Assembly (NCBI GenBank): GCA_016784945.1
Contig: JADHTP010000147.1
Location: 1 to 7,707 of the forward strand
Reading direction: 5' to 3'
DNA length: 7,707 bases
Source: Deltaproteobacteria bacterium
Lineage (GTDB): Bacteria > Myxococcota_A > UBA9042 > DTJE01
In this document: positions 7,049-7,707 of the stretch, in pieces
Position numbering within the stretch: position 1 is the stretch's first letter
Layout of the letters: every line of letters starts with the position of its first letter
Position numbers and translations under genes: made by a program
Notes under the pieces: generated by a model
What the model saw: only the letters and a program-made list of their open reading frames with translations
Databases searched by the model: none
Told to the model about the DNA's origin: nothing

Positions 7049-7707
7049 ATGGACCATAGTGGCTATTACAAGGACAGGACGATCCTGGTGACCGGGGGCG
7101 TCGGGGCCATCGGCAGCAACCTCGTGAGGGCCCTCGCCGAACTGGGCCCCCGCATGATCATCGTGCTGGACGACCTATCCAGTTCGAAGCTGTGGAACCT
7201 GCCGTCGGTTCCCGGCCTGCTGTTCGTGGAAGGCTCGGTGGCCGACGAGGTCGTGCTCAAACGGGTCTTCAACGAAAAGCCCGACACGGTTTTCCACCTG
7301 GCGGCCTTCTTCGCCAACCAGAACTCCGTGGACTACCCCGAGAAGGACCTGGAAGTGAACGGCCTGGGCACCCTGCGCATGCTGGAATACAGCGTAATGA
7401 ACGGGGTGGACAAGTTCATCTATTCGTCGTCCGGTTGCGCCATCTACGGCGCGGAGAACCCCCTGCCGTTCAAGGAAGACTTCATCTCCATGCACCTCAC
7501 CACGCCCTACCAGATCACCAAGATGCTGGGGGAGCTTTACGCCAACTTCTTTCATCACCATCACGACCTGAAGATCGTCAAGCCGAGGTTCTTCAACTCC
7601 TACGGTCCCGGCGAGATTCCCGGCCAGTACCGCAATGTGATCCCGAATTTCATCTACTGGGCCCTCAGCGGAAAGCCCCTGGTGATCACGGGCACGGGCA
7701 AGGAAAC
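7049..7707 (+). CDS. NAD-dependent epimerase/dehydratase, extended SDR family (partial, 3' end beyond window)
   Basis: The 219 visible codons encode the N-terminal two thirds of an extended short-chain dehydrogenase/reductase. TGGVGAIG (15-22) is the Rossmann dinucleotide loop, and a DD pair ends the second strand, suggesting NAD(H). FHLAA follows strand four, YSSSGCAIYG supplies the active-site serine region (125-134), and Y154/K158 in TPYQITK form the YxxxK pair. PRFFNSYGPG and VITGTGKE match substrate-loop blocks seen in UDP-sugar 4-epimerases, 4,6-dehydratases and UDP-glucuronate decarboxylases. It likely makes a nucleotide sugar for the glycan assembled by its neighbours. The exact reaction is undecided because the C-terminal half is missing. 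A run of four histidines (169-172) is present and probably incidental. The start follows the previous stop by 12 bases and has a good Shine-Dalgarno sequence. Confidence 0.9.
   Translation, partial: MDHSGYYKDRTILVTGGVGAIGSNLVRALAELGPRMIIVLDDLSSSKLWNLPSVPGLLFVEGSVADEVVLKRVFNEKPDTVFHLAAFFANQNSVDYPEKDLEVNGLGTLRMLEYSVMNGVDKFIYSSSGCAIYGAENPLPFKEDFISMHLTTPYQITKMLGELYANFFHHHHDLKIVKPRFFNSYGPGEIPGQYRNVIPNFIYWALSGKPLVITGTGKE

Noticed and set aside
7553..7564. Run of four histidine codons in the epimerase
   Set aside because: It is short, lies between the YxxxK helix and the next strand where family sequences vary, and has no metal-site context.

Overview
The window is a stretch of GC-rich bacterial DNA (roughly 60-65% G+C by eye, third codon positions strongly G/C) filled by one plus-strand operon. 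The gene content fits a surface or exopolysaccharide (O-antigen/EPS type) biosynthesis locus. The host is probably a Gram-negative, high-GC bacterium. A WecA-type initiating enzyme with a soluble C-terminal extension recalls Deltaproteobacteria-like lineages, but nothing here fixes the taxon (inference only).

Layout: positions 1-36 look like the last codons of an upstream gene cut by the window edge. Next comes a polyprenyl-phosphate sugar-1-phosphate transferase of the WecA/TagO/MraY superfamily with an unusual cytoplasmic tail (33-1502). It is followed by a DUF362 protein (1499-2572) and a two-domain oxidoreductase, made of an MDR alcohol-dehydrogenase-like half fused to a Gfo/Idh/MocA half (2569-4740). 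Then come a membrane acyltransferase of the AT3/OafA family (4737-5792), a family-4 (GT-B, WbuB-like) glycosyltransferase (5789-7036), and the first 219 codons of an NAD-dependent sugar-nucleotide epimerase/dehydratase (7049 to the window end). No RNA gene, repeat, mobile element, CRISPR array, internal promoter or terminator was recognised. No gap between genes exceeds 12 bases.

Working together (inference from families): the first enzyme loads a sugar phosphate on undecaprenyl phosphate at the inner membrane. The glycosyltransferase extends the chain. The epimerase and perhaps the two-domain oxidoreductase make or modify sugars. The acyltransferase decorates the glycan with acyl groups, most likely acetyl. 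The role of the DUF362 protein is unknown. Four successive junctions, and probably a fifth at the left edge, use the same 4-base ATGA stop/start overlap, so the proteins are probably made by coupled translation from one transcript. I see no obviously new kind of system. The points most worth following are the DUF362 gene inside a glycan operon, the apparently zinc-free MDR half of the fusion, and the C-terminal domain on the initiating transferase.
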